64,000 nucleotides of DNA from Blasia pusilla. Lineage: Eukaryota; Marchantiophyta; Marchantiopsida; Blasiales. The position numbers and the translations under genes were made by a program. How positions within the stretch are numbered: the stretch's first letter is position 1; each line of letters begins with the position of its first letter. Positions 47,661 through 59,261 of the stretch are shown piece by piece. The notes beneath the pieces are model-generated. The model did not search any database and was not told the DNA's origin. It saw only the letters and a program-made list of their open reading frames with translations. Location of the stretch: the NCBI GenBank assembly GCA_050084515.1, contig CM114271.1:57164001-57228000 (forward strand), given 5' to 3'.

Positions 47661-48724
47661 AATAAAAGTACAGATGCAAAATTTTGTTCGAGCGTACATG
47701 ATGGCACAATGGTATAAGATGGATTAATATAAGTAGCACGATAACAAAAATTGCCCAACTTTATAGTTATTTTTACAAAGGACATCAATATCCCAGTAGT
47801 CCTAGAGATATTTGGGGCTATGGGAGAAACACTTGACTCTGCTTATTGTGCTTATCATCTCCACGTGAGAAATGGGTTGTCCTTGGCTAGTACGCTCTTC
47901 TATTGTATACAACAAGTGTACATCCCTTTGCAGCATGCCCAAGGCAATGGGCTTTTAAGGGAGGCTAAAGTTGTGGAAGACACCAATTTAGATGCCCTTT
48001 TAGTGATAGTCATGTTCCAGTAGGTGTAGTTTATATCATTTTTGCTATTGGTGGATTTAGCTTACAAGAGGCTCCTTCTTTTCCTTTGCTTCCTGCCACA
48101 TTGTGGCCTTGGTATTCTCATTGAGTCCCTCTATTTGTATGTACTTCCAACACGTTCCCCCGTATCCTTTTATTTAGATCTTGTATTATTATTTCTTCTT
48201 TTGGATGAATAGGAATCCACATAGCTGTACATGATTGTCATCATGGAAAGAGTACCAAAATTATCCTTCAAACAACTTGATCCTTCATGTGTGACTTGAA
48301 GCTTATGCTTAGCCTCCAATTTGGATCATTTTCTATTTGCATTTGGTCCCGATCTAAATCTAGTACTGGTGCCAATATTTTGTGTTTGGTAATAATAACT
48401 ATTCGAAATTAATGTCTACAAGAAGCTAAGTTTTAAAATTTTAAGGCTTCTCCTTTTAAATTCCTTTTTCATTCAATGATCTTATCTCGCCTTCTTATTT
48501 TGAATCTTTCATTTCTATTTTTTTTTAAACATAGGAAATCATCATTATGAATTCTCAATTCTTTTCTTTTATTTTTAAATTATGCGAGGATTTTTTCAAA
48601 ATAACAAAAACTAGTTCTTTCATGCCTATGTGATCCATTGGGCCAATGGGATCGTCTCAAGCTCCTAAGAGATCACTCCCTTTGTTTTTGTACGTCCCTT
48701 GTTAATGATCCGATGTAAACATCG
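47661..48724. other. AT-rich spacer
   Basis: The 90-codon ORF at 47751-48023 has no recognisable family features. No other structure seen. Confidence 0.4.
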
Positions 48725-49130
48725 ATGTTTACATCAGATCATCAAGAAGAAGAATTTGGCGATGATTACAAAGGGAAGCCTGCTCTTCCACTACGGTCGT
48801 CATATCCTAAGTGGATAAAGCAGCTCTTGGATGGTAAGGATTCACCGATTATTGATGAAGTAGCTATACATCCAAGGAGATCCAAGAGACTAGAGGAGCA
48901 AAATAGAGCTTCCGCACCTCTCATCAACATGGCCTTGATGATAGAGGGCTTAAAGGTGGGAGATTTGATTACTATGAGACTTTTGCTCCTATTGCAAGGA
49001 TGAAAACCATTCAATTTTTTCTAACGGTGGCGGGAACAAGACGTTGGCATGTATACCAATACGATGTGAAGTCTGCAGTTTTGAATGGGAGTCTCAAGGA
49101 GGAGGTGTATGTCTATGTGCCATCAAATCA
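48725..49130 (+). pseudogene. Copia RT relic
   Basis: The first part reads HPRRSKRLEEQNRASAPLIN, as in the linker before Copia RT. After a deletion and frame change at about 48960-48990 comes ETFAPIARMKTIQFFLTVAG, then YQYDVKSAVLNGSLKEEVYV, the Copia RT block around the first catalytic aspartate. It stops near 49130 with no LTR nearby. Confidence 0.75.
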
Positions 49131-49274
49131 TAACCTCTATCATATCTAAGCTCTCAGCTAAGGATAAATCAATGAATGTGTAGGTAATTACTTTGTAACT
49201 TTGAAGATGAAGCAACATTCATTTGCACCTAATGTGAACATGTTACACTATTCAATCTCCTAGCCCTTCGGAGA

Positions 49275-49727
49275 ATGCCATGTTATCAATTCTGCTACAA
49301 TTCTAAATTCTGCATGAACAGTTATCAAATACTATTCATTGCACTACGATTTCATTGTCATTTCATGATTACATCTAATGTGAATCTGAAGTGCCAAGCA
49401 TCAAATGAATCTTTGCGATTGGAAATTGTTTCTCATCTTGTCTATGAGGATGATAAACCAACTCATATTATTGTTACATTTGGATCCTATGGAAAGTCCA
49501 TCAAAATAGGTAGAACCAATTTTTTTAGTCCCAGGTATAATTTGAATAAAAAATATGTGAAGAGATCATTTCCACTTATGTTGGGTTATGCCATGAATTC
49601 CCATAAGAGTCAAGTTTCTACAATTCTTGGTCCTTGTTTGCTAGTTGTCAAGTCAGTCAGACTTTGTTGTATTTGGTCAAGGAGCTACCAATTTTACATT
49701 ATTTCTTTTTCTTTTTCTTTTTCCTAA
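49275..49727 (+). pseudogene. PIF1/Helitron-type helicase C-terminal relic
   Basis: Residues from about 55 on carry helicase C-terminal text: IVSHLVYEDDKPTHIIVTFG and FPLMLGYAMNSHKSQVSTIL, matching the FPL.L..A.T.HKSQG.T motif of PIF1-like helicases. The glycine after KSQ is changed. PIF1-type helicases are encoded by autonomous Helitrons, whose non-autonomous relatives occur in this window. The motor N-terminal half (Walker A) is absent. Confidence 0.6.
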
Positions 49728-51287
49728 TGGCAATCCCTATTCAGATATGTCTTCACGAGGCGATTCAAGTAGGGAACAAAATGTGAGATCAACAAGTAAG
49801 CCATTGCAAAGTGACTAGTTGTCTTTGCATGAGCATAATACTAATCCTTCCAATTTGACCGATATTCAATCCATCCGCCAACAACAACATCAAGCCCCAA
49901 CAGTCATACATATTACTCTTTGGACCTCGTAACTTTAAACTTCAGGTTGTGTTGCTTTGACTACACCTAACACATCATTCACAGGTTCCCTCGAGCTACG
50001 TGGACTTTGCTAGCATGATTTTTTCAGACATCCATGCTCAACTCAAGGAGCTCAAGCCCAACTTCATATTCCCCATGGATAACCAGATAAAATACATGGA
50101 TAATGTAGGCATGGTTCCTTCATTCTGGGAGTAGGAGGTAATAAGCAAGGAGATATAGTCACTTACCAATTGAGGTCAACTATGGGATGCTAAGTTTAAT
50201 CGATTGAACAAAGATGCACCAATATCTGGTAAATTTTTACAACTTGTTATCACTTTCATGCTACTGCGCCATCTCCCATCTACTATTTATCCTAGCTTAT
50301 TACTTACACTCTACCCTAATGATTCTCACACATCAAGAATGGCCCTTAAATTCAAGAATGTTGATTTCAAAGAAACATCCTAAACTAGGAAAGATGCAAT
50401 CATGCTCTTTAACCTTGTTTCTAGTTGTATTAGAGTGGATCAACGTGTTTTTAGACACCAAATGCAGTTGCCTCTCATTACATTAATAATTTAACTTCTT
50501 CTAAAGCTACTCATCTTATTGACTGGATGAAGATAGCCCAAGATATATAGTAGCCAATTTCCAGATGTTGAGCCTATTCCTATTGATGTGGAAAATTTGT
50601 CTCATTTCCATGTACTCCTTGATTTTGATGTAATCATGAATTTTTTCTTCATATCCTACCCACCACTCAATTTCTTCCTCTTAGAAAGATCAGAACAAAT
50701 TTGTTGCCAATTATACATATCCTCAAAGTCACTGCTTCAGGTACCATTCTACCTTGCAGTCTTCTAGCAAGAGGAAATGCATATAAGAAATGCCTTCTCT
50801 ACTGGTATGTTGCCCCAATTCTCCGTTTCTTTCCTGATTGTTGTCTTAGCATTTCAATTCTCATGCATTCCCGCTTTACGTTTTCCTGATAACAATGTGA
50901 ATTGTATTCGTAGGTTCTGATTTTGTGGCCAAAATATATTCTCTTTTGTTCCAACCGGTCCAATCTATTGGATTGTTCCTTACATCTTTGTAGAGATGAC
51001 TTCCTAATGTCACATTCTCATGTAGTCTATTTGGGATTTTGAAGGATTGTAGCTCATCCTATATACTTCTATTTTCATGAGATGGATATCATACTATGAC
51101 GTTATTGGCGGCAATGTTTCTCGGTGTGCAAAATTTTCTTCTTTAAATTTCTTGATGTAATATTCTAAACTAGATTGATAATATGCCCATACTTTTTTTC
51201 ATCCTTATCAAATCTTCCATTCCACAAAACTTAACCTCCATGTAGCTCATTTTATGTGTCACATCTTTTAGAATAGATTGGTGAGAT
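49728..51287. other. Spacer with unidentified relics
   Basis: Short ORFs at 50214-50486 and 50701-50889 have no assignable product. A stretch near 50000-50110 reads coding-like (VDFASMIFSDIHAQLKEL, plus frame) but was not recognised. Confidence 0.35.
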
Positions 51288-51760
51288 CTAGTAGAGCACC
51301 TTCGCGAGTAGTGGAGGACAGGCTCAGGAGGTCGAGGTGTTGAGGCCCCGCGAAACATGAGAGAGTAGGTTTCCCCTTTGTTTCGGCTCATTTGGAGCCA
51401 TATTGAGGAACTTACTATTTTAGGTAAATACTAGTTTGAGTATATGGTCAACTTTCTATTTTTGGAAGTGACCTTTGACCTCCTACATCAGGTCAAGAGC
51501 CAAGGAGGTGACTTGGGAGCATATGTTACCATGGAGAGAGCTTGGAAGAGAGGAGGGATATACCTCAAGGAGAGAGAGCTTGAGAGCTCATTCTCTCTTT
51601 GTTGAACCTCTTGACATGAGGCGGAGAAGCTATGGTCCCTCGCCATGTGAGTGTAACCCAAGCCTCTCATTAGGAGAGTGGGTTTGGTTTGACATTGAGA
51701 GAGACATGTCAGAGCTATGGTGTTGTGAGAGAGATTTCACCTTATTTTTACAAAGAGAGA
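51288..51760 (+). repeat. LTR-like repeat related to the 19.7-20.5 kb fold-back
   Basis: Contains in linear order the modules that are rearranged at 19711-20471: AGGAGGTCGAGG, TTCGGCTCATTTGG, GTTACCATGGAGAGAGCTTGG, GACATGAGG, GAAGCTATGGTCC and CTCATTAGGAGAGTGGGTTT. It could be part of a gypsy 5' LTR, since gypsy gag starts about 2 kb downstream, but no matching 3' copy was found. Confidence 0.45.
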
Positions 51761-53650
51761 ATGAGAGGGTGAGAGAGCTTCATGGGGGAGCTCGCTGGTT
51801 GCTCAATGTTTTGTGTAGGTTCGGGACCGTGTTTCCTGTTTCATGGCTCATGGGAGTGCTCACAGGAGCAAGAGCCATGTTGTTTTGAAGTTTGTGTGTC
51901 GATTTTTCCTGTGAGAGAGTGGCGCACGAAAGCGCTCCCCAATTTCTGATAGGGACTGAATATGGGGGCGGGTTGACCCATACTAGTGCTCTTGGGAGCA
52001 CCATGTAGCTTTCTAATTTTTATTTTCATAGGTTTTACAATTTTGTTGGGAGAAATCAGCGCGAAAGCGCTGCCAAAATTTATGTAGGAGAAGAGACGTT
52101 GGGATTTACAACAATCCCTGTCAATTTTTATTGGAAGGTTTGATTGAAAATATTTTTTGACGCCATCATAGATCGTGAAGTTGTGCAATAGACGGTGCGC
52201 AATTTGGAGTTGCAAGCAAAAAGCTATGGCTAATTTTGCAAAACTGCCATTGTTAGGCGATTATTAGGGTAAAATTGTTCAAACCCTAAACCAACCGCTG
52301 CGCCAGTAGCGACCGTCACCTTCAATGGTCCACCATCACTGTTGACGGCCCACCATTAACGTTCCATCATCACCGTCAATGGTCCATCTTTTCTGTGCGC
52401 CGTCGACCGCCGCTGTCGCCTATCGCCGCTCAGAGCGGCGTTCGGCCGCTGTCCACCATTGGTTGCCATTGCCACCATTACGGAGTGGACGGTCTTCCAC
52501 GACGACCGTTGATTCTCTAACTTGCACTGCCACCACGTACTTTGTTGAGGCCGCCACTGTCATCGTAGTTTTTTCATCAACGAGTAATGGCAGGTGACCT
52601 CGGGTTATGGTGTTTGAGTTTTCATTTCATTTTGCTATGTTATGATTGGTAGCCGCTCGATGACGATTGAGTACCGTGCCGTGATGCCCGTAGCCGTAAT
52701 GCGCCGCCGATTGCCGTGCAGTGCCGCTCGTGGCCGCACTGCACCGTCTTGATCACGGAGCCGCTCCTTCACTAAGAAGCAGAGCATGCATATTTCTGAT
52801 TGAGGAGGGTGGGCCGCGGAGCCGCTCCTTCTCTAAGAAGCAGAGCGTGCATATTCGTGATTGAGGAGGGTATGCCTCGGAGTGCGGCATCCCATTATCG
52901 AGTGTTGTGCCATTCTGTGCCGCACCGTACCACTGGATCCACACCGCATATGAGTACAAGAGGAGTACGACTTGCTGATTGGAGGAGTTATCTTCACGAT
53001 CGAGTTGGGGTCGAGATTTGTAGTTTCCGAGGAGCGACATCGACATAAATGTCAGGTTACCCATTCTGGTCTCTTACCCTGCACGTGTGAGGGATTTCCG
53101 AGTATTGGGAAGTTATTTGGGATATTGGGTTTCGTGCTGATGTTGAGAGCATCGATGATGTATGGGTTAAGGAGACAAAGATCTGTGTGGGATGTCCAGA
53201 GTTGAGGATGGTTTGTCGATGAGACAATAGATCAGTTGATTTTTTGGACCACGCCGCTTGTTACCGCACACCACATATCTCAGTGAGAGAGTGTAGATTG
53301 AGTGCCGCATGTTTAGTTTGAGTGATTGAGGGAGTACTCACGAGATTGAGAGTGATTGTGTGAGAGGGGCACGAGGGTCATCTCGGCGTCCTTTCAGGAT
53401 TTTGAGAGTCGAGGTAGTGGACCTGAGAGTAGCTCTCTCACATTTTCCGGAGGGTTTACCCGGAGTGATGCGAGGTTTCGAGGGTCCCCACGTGTGAGAC
53501 CACCTTGATCTCCTTCTATGTCGTCTTCAGACAAGGGGAGCATATAGAGGAGTGTGTTGGTGATCCACCGTACACATTGAGTGGTCCTACAAGTTTGGCG
53601 TACGAGACGGATGACCGGGGTAGAGGACCGCAATCCGCGTAGGTTTTCAG
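51761..53650. other. Probable gypsy leader or LTR remainder
   Basis: GC content and CG-rich simple motifs increase at 52260-52620 (many CCACCATCAC-like and CCGCCG-like words), and a 61-bp tandem duplication lies at 52757-52878. No primer-binding site could be recognised. A perfect 6-bp stem with GAAA loop (CAGCGCGAAAGCGCTG, 52057-52072) is present, with an imperfect twin near 51922. Confidence 0.35.
52757..52878. repeat. Tandem duplication, 2 x 61 bp
   Basis: Units 52757-52817 and 52818-52878 share GGAGCCGCTCCTTC, CTAAGAAGCAGAGC and GATTGAGGAGGGT. Confidence 0.92.
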
Positions 53651-53670
53651 GTGCTGTAGGCACTCTAGAT

Positions 53671-54245
53671 CTACATGAATTCATTGCGGAGTTTAGGAGT
53701 TGGTGTGACTTATAGCGGGCTAGGAACTCTAGAGAGTTCAACTCGTTTACATCATGGAATAGTATGTTCCAGCATTTAGAGGGGGCGCCCATGGACGATT
53801 ACCATGAGTTCTCCCACAGATATGCCCATGAGATTGAGGCATGGGGACTCTACTATGACCCACACTATGTGTCATGGATGGAGCCGTTCCCAGATGAGGA
53901 GGAGGAGTTAGGAGAGGTTACTTCCTCTTCCACTAGTGATGTTTTAGGAAGGGTCACTCGCACTGGAGCAGTTGCACCGTCTAGTCGGGTTCTTCTCGGG
54001 TTCAACCCCGTGGTTGAGTTCTTCGCTGAGTTAAGGGCGAGCTACCAGGGGGTACAGACGAAGAAGTTTCCGACCATCCACAACTTCCAAAGGCGCCCGG
54101 GTGAGATTTTGCATGAGGCTTACACTCGCTTGCGGTGGTTGATCAACGTCACTCAGGGGATGATAGAGGCTCAGGTTATCCAATCATGGTACGCGATGCT
54201 AGACCAGATCTTGCAGACACGGGTGCCGGAGGGGTGCTTCTTATG
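53671..54245 (+). pseudogene. Gypsy gag
   Basis: Open from 53764, with coding-like text from about 53671. Gag-like sequence includes FNSFTSWNSMFQHLEG, YDPHYVSWMEPFPDEEEELG, FFAELRASYQGVQ and RRPGEILHEAYTRLRWLI (retrotransposon gag core). It ends at a TGA after LQTRVPEGCFL; the frame is lost downstream. Confidence 0.75.
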
Positions 54246-54459
54246 AACACCTCCCCTATGTTGTGAGATGTTTTTAGGACCACCAAGAACATTAAGGGCA
54301 ACATGGCGGAGGAGAGCGTAGCCACCATGGGTTCTGGGCGAGAGCAGTCACGATTGTCTGCACCACCAATGCAGCAACGTGGACTCCGAGATACTTCGAT
54401 TGTGGCACCACGAGGTCAGGGAGGATATTGAGATGCCACAGAGACTTGCGCCTTCATAT

Positions 54460-54680
54460 GCGGCTCAGCAACAGCCATCTACGATTACTTGTAGGTCATA
54501 TGGTGGAGCCGATCATCAGCGTGATTGCATTCGTCAGGGTCATGGCCGTGTGCCTCAGCATGGAGGAGGAGATGATGCTGCATTAGGAGGTTATTAGTGT
54601 GACTATTGTTAAAGGCATGGTCACACACGAGCCAGATGTTTCAGTTTACACCCTGAGTTACATCACGATCGAGGGCCAGA
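54460..54680 (+). pseudogene. Gypsy nucleocapsid zinc-knuckle region
   Basis: A C-X2-C-X4-H-X4-C knuckle (CDYC, stop, RHGHTRARC, then FSLHPEL) is at about 54600-54655. A TAA lies inside the knuckle and a TAG just before it. Confidence 0.6.
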
Positions 54681-55479
54681 GAGGGCACCAGAGCGAGTAG
54701 CCAGTCCGGGTGGGCCAAGAGGTCGTGCACCAAGTGGTCCCGTTGGGGGACGAGGAGTTGGAGTTGCCCGAGAGGGTGGTGGAGTTGCCTGTGGAGGAGG
54801 TAGAGTCCCACCACCTAGACGCGTCGAGGGAGACGACGGGTGTGAGGCTCCGATGGCTGCTCAGATACACCAACTATAGGAGCAAATTACCACTGTGGCA
54901 TTGAGGTTATCTGATGCCAGATCCGTGGCATCGACATCATATGGAGCAGCCAAAGATATGGAGGATCTTGGTTGGATGTGCAAGGTTGCCTACATGGAGG
55001 CCGCCGCAGTTGTGACATGTGGAGCATCCGTAGAGTCAGATCCATAGTGGGGGGGGGGGACAAGAAACAGACCAAGCTTCCTCAATCTTTCACGTTGTCT
55101 GAGGCGATGAGGATCCCATCGATGGGTCCTGATCAGAGTTCTCGGAGAGTTGGTGATGTTATTGGTCTGCAAGCAGTGAGAAGGATGGGAGAAACGAATG
55201 CGATGGCTTCTATTGTTGATGCTTAGGAGGAGCATGTGTCGAGTACGATGTTGGGAGCGGCCACGATGGTGTACCGTGCTCCACTATTTTGTGCTTCTGA
55301 TCTTATGTAATTGGGAGGTACGCCCGCTGAGGTATTCGGTTGGCGCTACGCTATGTGAGTGTGGATTTGGAGTTCTTGGATCACGTTCAGAGGTGATTGC
55401 AGAGGAGGTGATGGACCTGCCCTTGGAGCAGATGCTCGGACTATCCATGTCAGATTCATGGTAGGCTGCGACTGCTACG

Positions 55480-55971
55480 ATGGCGGAGATGCACGCTAGA
55501 CCCGCGATAGTGCGTGCCATGGCTTCTCTTGGTGTTATGTTGCTGGATAACCGGGGAGAGGTCTTCCAATTGGTGAGTCTCGGAGGTAGAGCTTTTAGTC
55601 CGCAGCGCGTCTTGTTGGATTTAGGAGCGCAACCCTTGATGTTGGGGAAAGTGTCATTCAGAGGATTGGGCTTGACAAGAGCCGATATGGAGCGTTGTCC
55701 ATTCCGTATATAGACATCCTTGGATGGAATGATTACCATATAGTATGTCATCCGAAAGGAGGTCGTGGTGAGGATTTGCCCGGGACAACCTACAGATGAG
55801 TCCGTGGTGCGAGCCAAGGCAATAGTGATTGATGCAGAGTCCTACAACGTCTTGGTTGGTGGAGCAGTGTTATATCCGATGGAGTTTTCCATGGATTATT
55901 GGGAGGAGTCAGCTTCCTACAGACCAGGATGGCAGTCAGATGATGAGCGTTTTAGCTCACTACACGTTTGA
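55480..55971 (+). pseudogene. Gypsy aspartic protease region
   Basis: Text AFSPQRVLLDLGAQPLMLG corresponds to the active-site block (family DSGA, here DLGA). After a frame change comes AKAIVIDAESYNVLVGGAVL, then YPMEFSMDYWEESASYRPGW, the typical end of the protease domain. The loss of the serine after the catalytic Asp and the frame break mean it is inactive. Confidence 0.65.
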
Positions 55972-56266
55972 TTCACAAGTGCAGTAATCGAGCGACGGCA
56001 AGGAGAGATAGCAACCTTAGCAGGGCCATCACTTGGTCTAGTGATTTGACTGAGGGATATGTCCATACATAGGATCCGTATGTTCCTGACATTTCTATGG
56101 AGAGGAGTCTCATGGTCGAAGCATCACTCCGTGGAGGAAAGGTGCCGCTTTGGGGCTCGACTGAGGAGCTTCGACGCTGAGCCACTGAGCATGTGCAGAC
56201 CGCGTGGAGCGAGACGTTTGCACCAGAGTGTGATGGGTCAGAGGAACCAAGGTAGTCGAGAGTGCT

Positions 56267-58190
56267 ATGATGACGTCCTTGGACACCAGACCCATCATGT
56301 GGCCCATCCCAGAGGAGGATATTCAAGTGTTGGATCTCTTCGCAGGGATCAACACTGGGTTAGCTGATGTTTTGCAAGCAGAAGTATACGTGCAGCAGTA
56401 CTTGTATGTGGAGATTGATGATGTTGCAAGGCGCGCTTCACTTCATCATGTGGTGCAATTACGCCTCAGCTATCTTGACTTATTGTCTGCATCCGCCATC
56501 TAGGGTTACCAGAGTTCCCTACCGAGGGAAATTTCATTGGTGGGAGCGCATGACTTGGAGTGGGTAGGGACCATAGAATTGGTTATTTTTGGTTGGCCGT
56601 GTTAGGGCCAACCGAGTGCTGGACGAGATAGCGGGTTAGCTGACACTCAATCTAGGTTGTTTTGGGAGATGATTCGGATCTTGCAACATTTACAAGAGCA
56701 TCAACCTCCTTCTGCATCATACATTATGGAGAATGTGACGATTTTGGGCGATTCAAGTGACCATGGAGAATGTGACCCTTGTGGTGACATGTGCGCATGG
56801 ATCAGATCGACAATGTTGTTAGATGCAGCGAGTGTAGGTTTAAGAGCACATCGCCGGCGTCTTTGGTGGACCAACTTGGTACCACACGAGGTGTTGTGCT
56901 TGTGGTCAACAGGATTGGCATGCCACGGCAACCTTTCCCACCTTGGTGAGTTTTCCAGCTTCCTATGCATTCAAGGAGGCCGGACCTGGCTTGGTTTGGG
57001 ATGACCAAGTACAGCGGTTGGTTGTCGTGCGCCTACTCTCCTTGAATGTTAATCTTGTTTGTTGCGGAAGCGTGCGTTCAGTAGGTCACGCTCTCAACGC
57101 TGATCTGCATCCAAACACGCACTTCGGTTAGTCGGGTCTTGGATCAATCAGCGGGATTACTTTCCGAGTTCTCGTCTCGGACTCTCTCTTCAAGCTCAAC
57201 CTTCCTAGTTTCGCGGTTTCCAACACGGGCAAGTCTCAAAGACTTGGGACAGACTTTTCTGGTCGGTTCGGGGAACTGAAACGGCGTTTCGCGCTTAGCG
57301 GTTCCAATCTGTCCGATGAACATCCAATGAGTTCCTCACCGAGACTTGCACGAAGTGAATCTGGTTGGAATCAAGTGTGGCGATAAAGTCCACTCCCTTG
57401 GATCACGTTTGGGTTTGGGTTTCGCGCCAAACTCCCGTTTCATCCCGCCTCTAAACGCCGTTTGGCGCCCAAAGTGGGGTTTCGTTTCCGAGACATCTCA
57501 GAGAAGGTACTCCCCTTACTAGTACTTCTGGGGATCTCCGGGGGCCCCTACATTTAGGGAAAGACACCGGGCCCCTCCATTGGCCCTCAACCCGATTGCT
57601 CTCTGAATCGTTTTCGGCCAATATCTCAGCCTGTACTTATGCGTTTGCTGAGATCTTTGGTGCGTTGGAAGCGTCTCAAGATCAGATTTCCAACGCGCCC
57701 TTAGTTGTCCCGAACGCATCTTGGAGCTCAACGTTATGGTCCTAAACACAGTCAGATTCTCCCAAACGCTAGTCATGTTCCAAACTGGTTCTCACCTCTT
57801 TGGCAACCAACCTCCAAGACTCAACTCATCTCAAGTCTCGGCTCGCGTTTGGTCTAGGTTTCCTGGTCGCGACCACTAACGCATGAAACGCACACCTCTG
57901 TTCCACGTTTCGTCTCTTAGACTTTTCCAAGAGACTCTTCCAAACGCCTCTCCAAAGCGCAAACCTCGCGGCGTGAGTTCCTTTGAGTTCTAATGTTTCG
58001 CTTGGCGCGTATTTGGTGTTGTTTGGTTATGAGGGTCGCGACATTGGTGGAGCCCAACTCTGATGAGCGAGAGGAAGCGATGGGATTCCCCATAGGAATG
58101 ACGACAGTACCATCACTATCGGAAGCATCATGACCTAATGTCTTGGGTCAAGCGATGGACTTGAATTTCTTGATATGGATTTTCAGCTTA
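56267..58190 (+). pseudogene. C5 cytosine DNA methyltransferase domain of the gypsy element, split by a solo LTR
   Basis: Motifs in canonical order: I (VLDLFAGINTGLADVL, about 56327-56375), a YVEIDD acidic motif (about 56408), IV (VIFGWPC, Cys codon 56600-56602), VI (YIMENVTILGD, about 56722-56750), VIII (VGLRAHRRRLWWTNL, about 56840-56885), a target-recognition-like stretch PFPTLVSFPASYAF after a frame shift near 56905, and motif X (EAMGFPIGMT and LGQAMDLN) at 58070-58160, beyond the solo LTR. Motif X style is nearest to DNMT3-type enzymes; that is an impression. In-frame TAGs are at 56501-56503 and right after the catalytic Cys (56603-56605), and a TGA lies near 58130. Methyltransferase-bearing gypsy elements are established in charophyte algae. 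Confidence 0.85.
57023..58043. mobile_element. Solo LTR (1021 bp) inserted in the methyltransferase
   Basis: Starts TGTCG and ends CGACA. It is flanked by a 5-bp duplication TTGGT (57018-57022 and 58044-58048). Removing it with one TSD copy puts motif X back in line with the upstream frame. It has no coding capacity and its composition differs from the host element (frequent AAACG and CTTGG words). It represents a different LTR family, left by recombination between the two LTRs of a full insertion. The orientation is unknown. Confidence 0.88.
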
Positions 58191-58589
58191 GGAGTAGTTA
58201 AGCAGCGTCGTTTGCGATGTGACAAATCACAGTTATTGCGTTGGTGAGCCCCATGCCTACCGAGACGGTTGAGGCACTGGATGGGGGCGAGACCCAAGGA
58301 GATCGACACACCAGGGATGATCGGGAGAGGCACCCTTGGACGTCTAGGGATGTTTTGTAGGTACCTCAGGAGATGGTAGCTGCAACATTGAGCGTGGTGC
58401 CGGGTACTGCACATGGAGATCCAATTTTGCAGTTGGCTGTAGGGGAGCAATCGAATTCTGTTGTCCAAGACAGGGTTGTACCATAGCAACCACCTACACC
58501 CACGCCGAAGAGTCCTACCCTAGTCACGATGGAGACTTGGGAGCCAGATATGGGCCCTAAGTTGACAAGAGGAGAGCGGCGCCGGATAC

Positions 58590-59250
58590 ATTAGTTCCTG
58601 AGGAGTTATAGGAGTTGTTTTGCATTTAGTATGCATGATTTGGCTACGCTGAAGGGTCAAGGGATCCGCATTGAGTTGTCGAGTGACACACTGATCTTCC
58701 AACAATCCTACAGGTACAGTGACATGGAGAGGGTTCTGATTCAGAGTAGGAGCCAAGACTTGGTTGGAGCAGGACTAGTGGATATATCGCATGGAGAGTA
58801 TACATCTGCCACTATCATGCCCGCCAAGAAGGATGTGCATGGCAACTGGACGGATAAGCTGATGTGCGGAGATTACCGAACTATCAATCGGCAGACGAAG
58901 TCCGATAGGTATGCCATGCCCACCCCTGAAGAGATCTTTGATGCTATTGGGCATGCAAAGGTCTTCACTTTGTTAGATCTTCGAGCCGAATACCATCAAT
59001 TGCCTATCAGATTGGAGGACAGGCAGAAGACGGCATTTTGGGGCATCGATCCTCATGGGAAGGATTGTTTGTACCAGTGGCGGTTCTTACCATTCGGGTT
59101 AAAGAACGACCCGACTGAGTTTCAGAGGGTTTAGGGTTTAGGGTTTAGGGTTTAGGGTCTTGGCAGGTCTCGATTTTGTTAGGTGTTATATTGATGACAT
59201 CGTAGTCTTTGGTGCCACGGTTGAGGAGCATGAGCGACGTCTAGAGGAGG
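58590..59250 (+). pseudogene. Gypsy reverse transcriptase, interrupted by telomeric repeats
   Basis: A pre-RT block with FAFSMHDLATLKGQ and YRYSDMERV is followed by RT motifs KLMCGDYRTINRQT, TLLDLRAEYHQLPIRLEDRQ and YQWRFLPFGLKNDPTEFQRV. The frame ends in TAG at 59132-59134 within (TTTAGGG)4. RT resumes in another frame with LAGLDFV, catalytic YIDDIVVFG at about 59188-59214 and EEHERRLEEV. Confidence 0.88.
59130..59157 (+). repeat. Interstitial telomeric repeat, (TTTAGGG)4
   Basis: Four perfect plant-type telomere units preceded by GGG (59127-59129), inside the RT coding sequence. They replace a short segment normally encoding about three residues between FQRV and VLAG (length inferred from the family) and shift the frame. 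Confidence 0.97.
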
Positions 59251-59261
59251 TGTTTTGACGA

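Noticed and set aside
51288-52260. Definite 5' LTR of the DNMT gypsy element
   Set aside because: No matching 3' copy after 61807 and no recognisable primer-binding site, so the pairing cannot be supported.
55284-55817. 177-codon minus-strand ORF
   Set aside because: Antisense of the gypsy protease region, no recognisable motifs.
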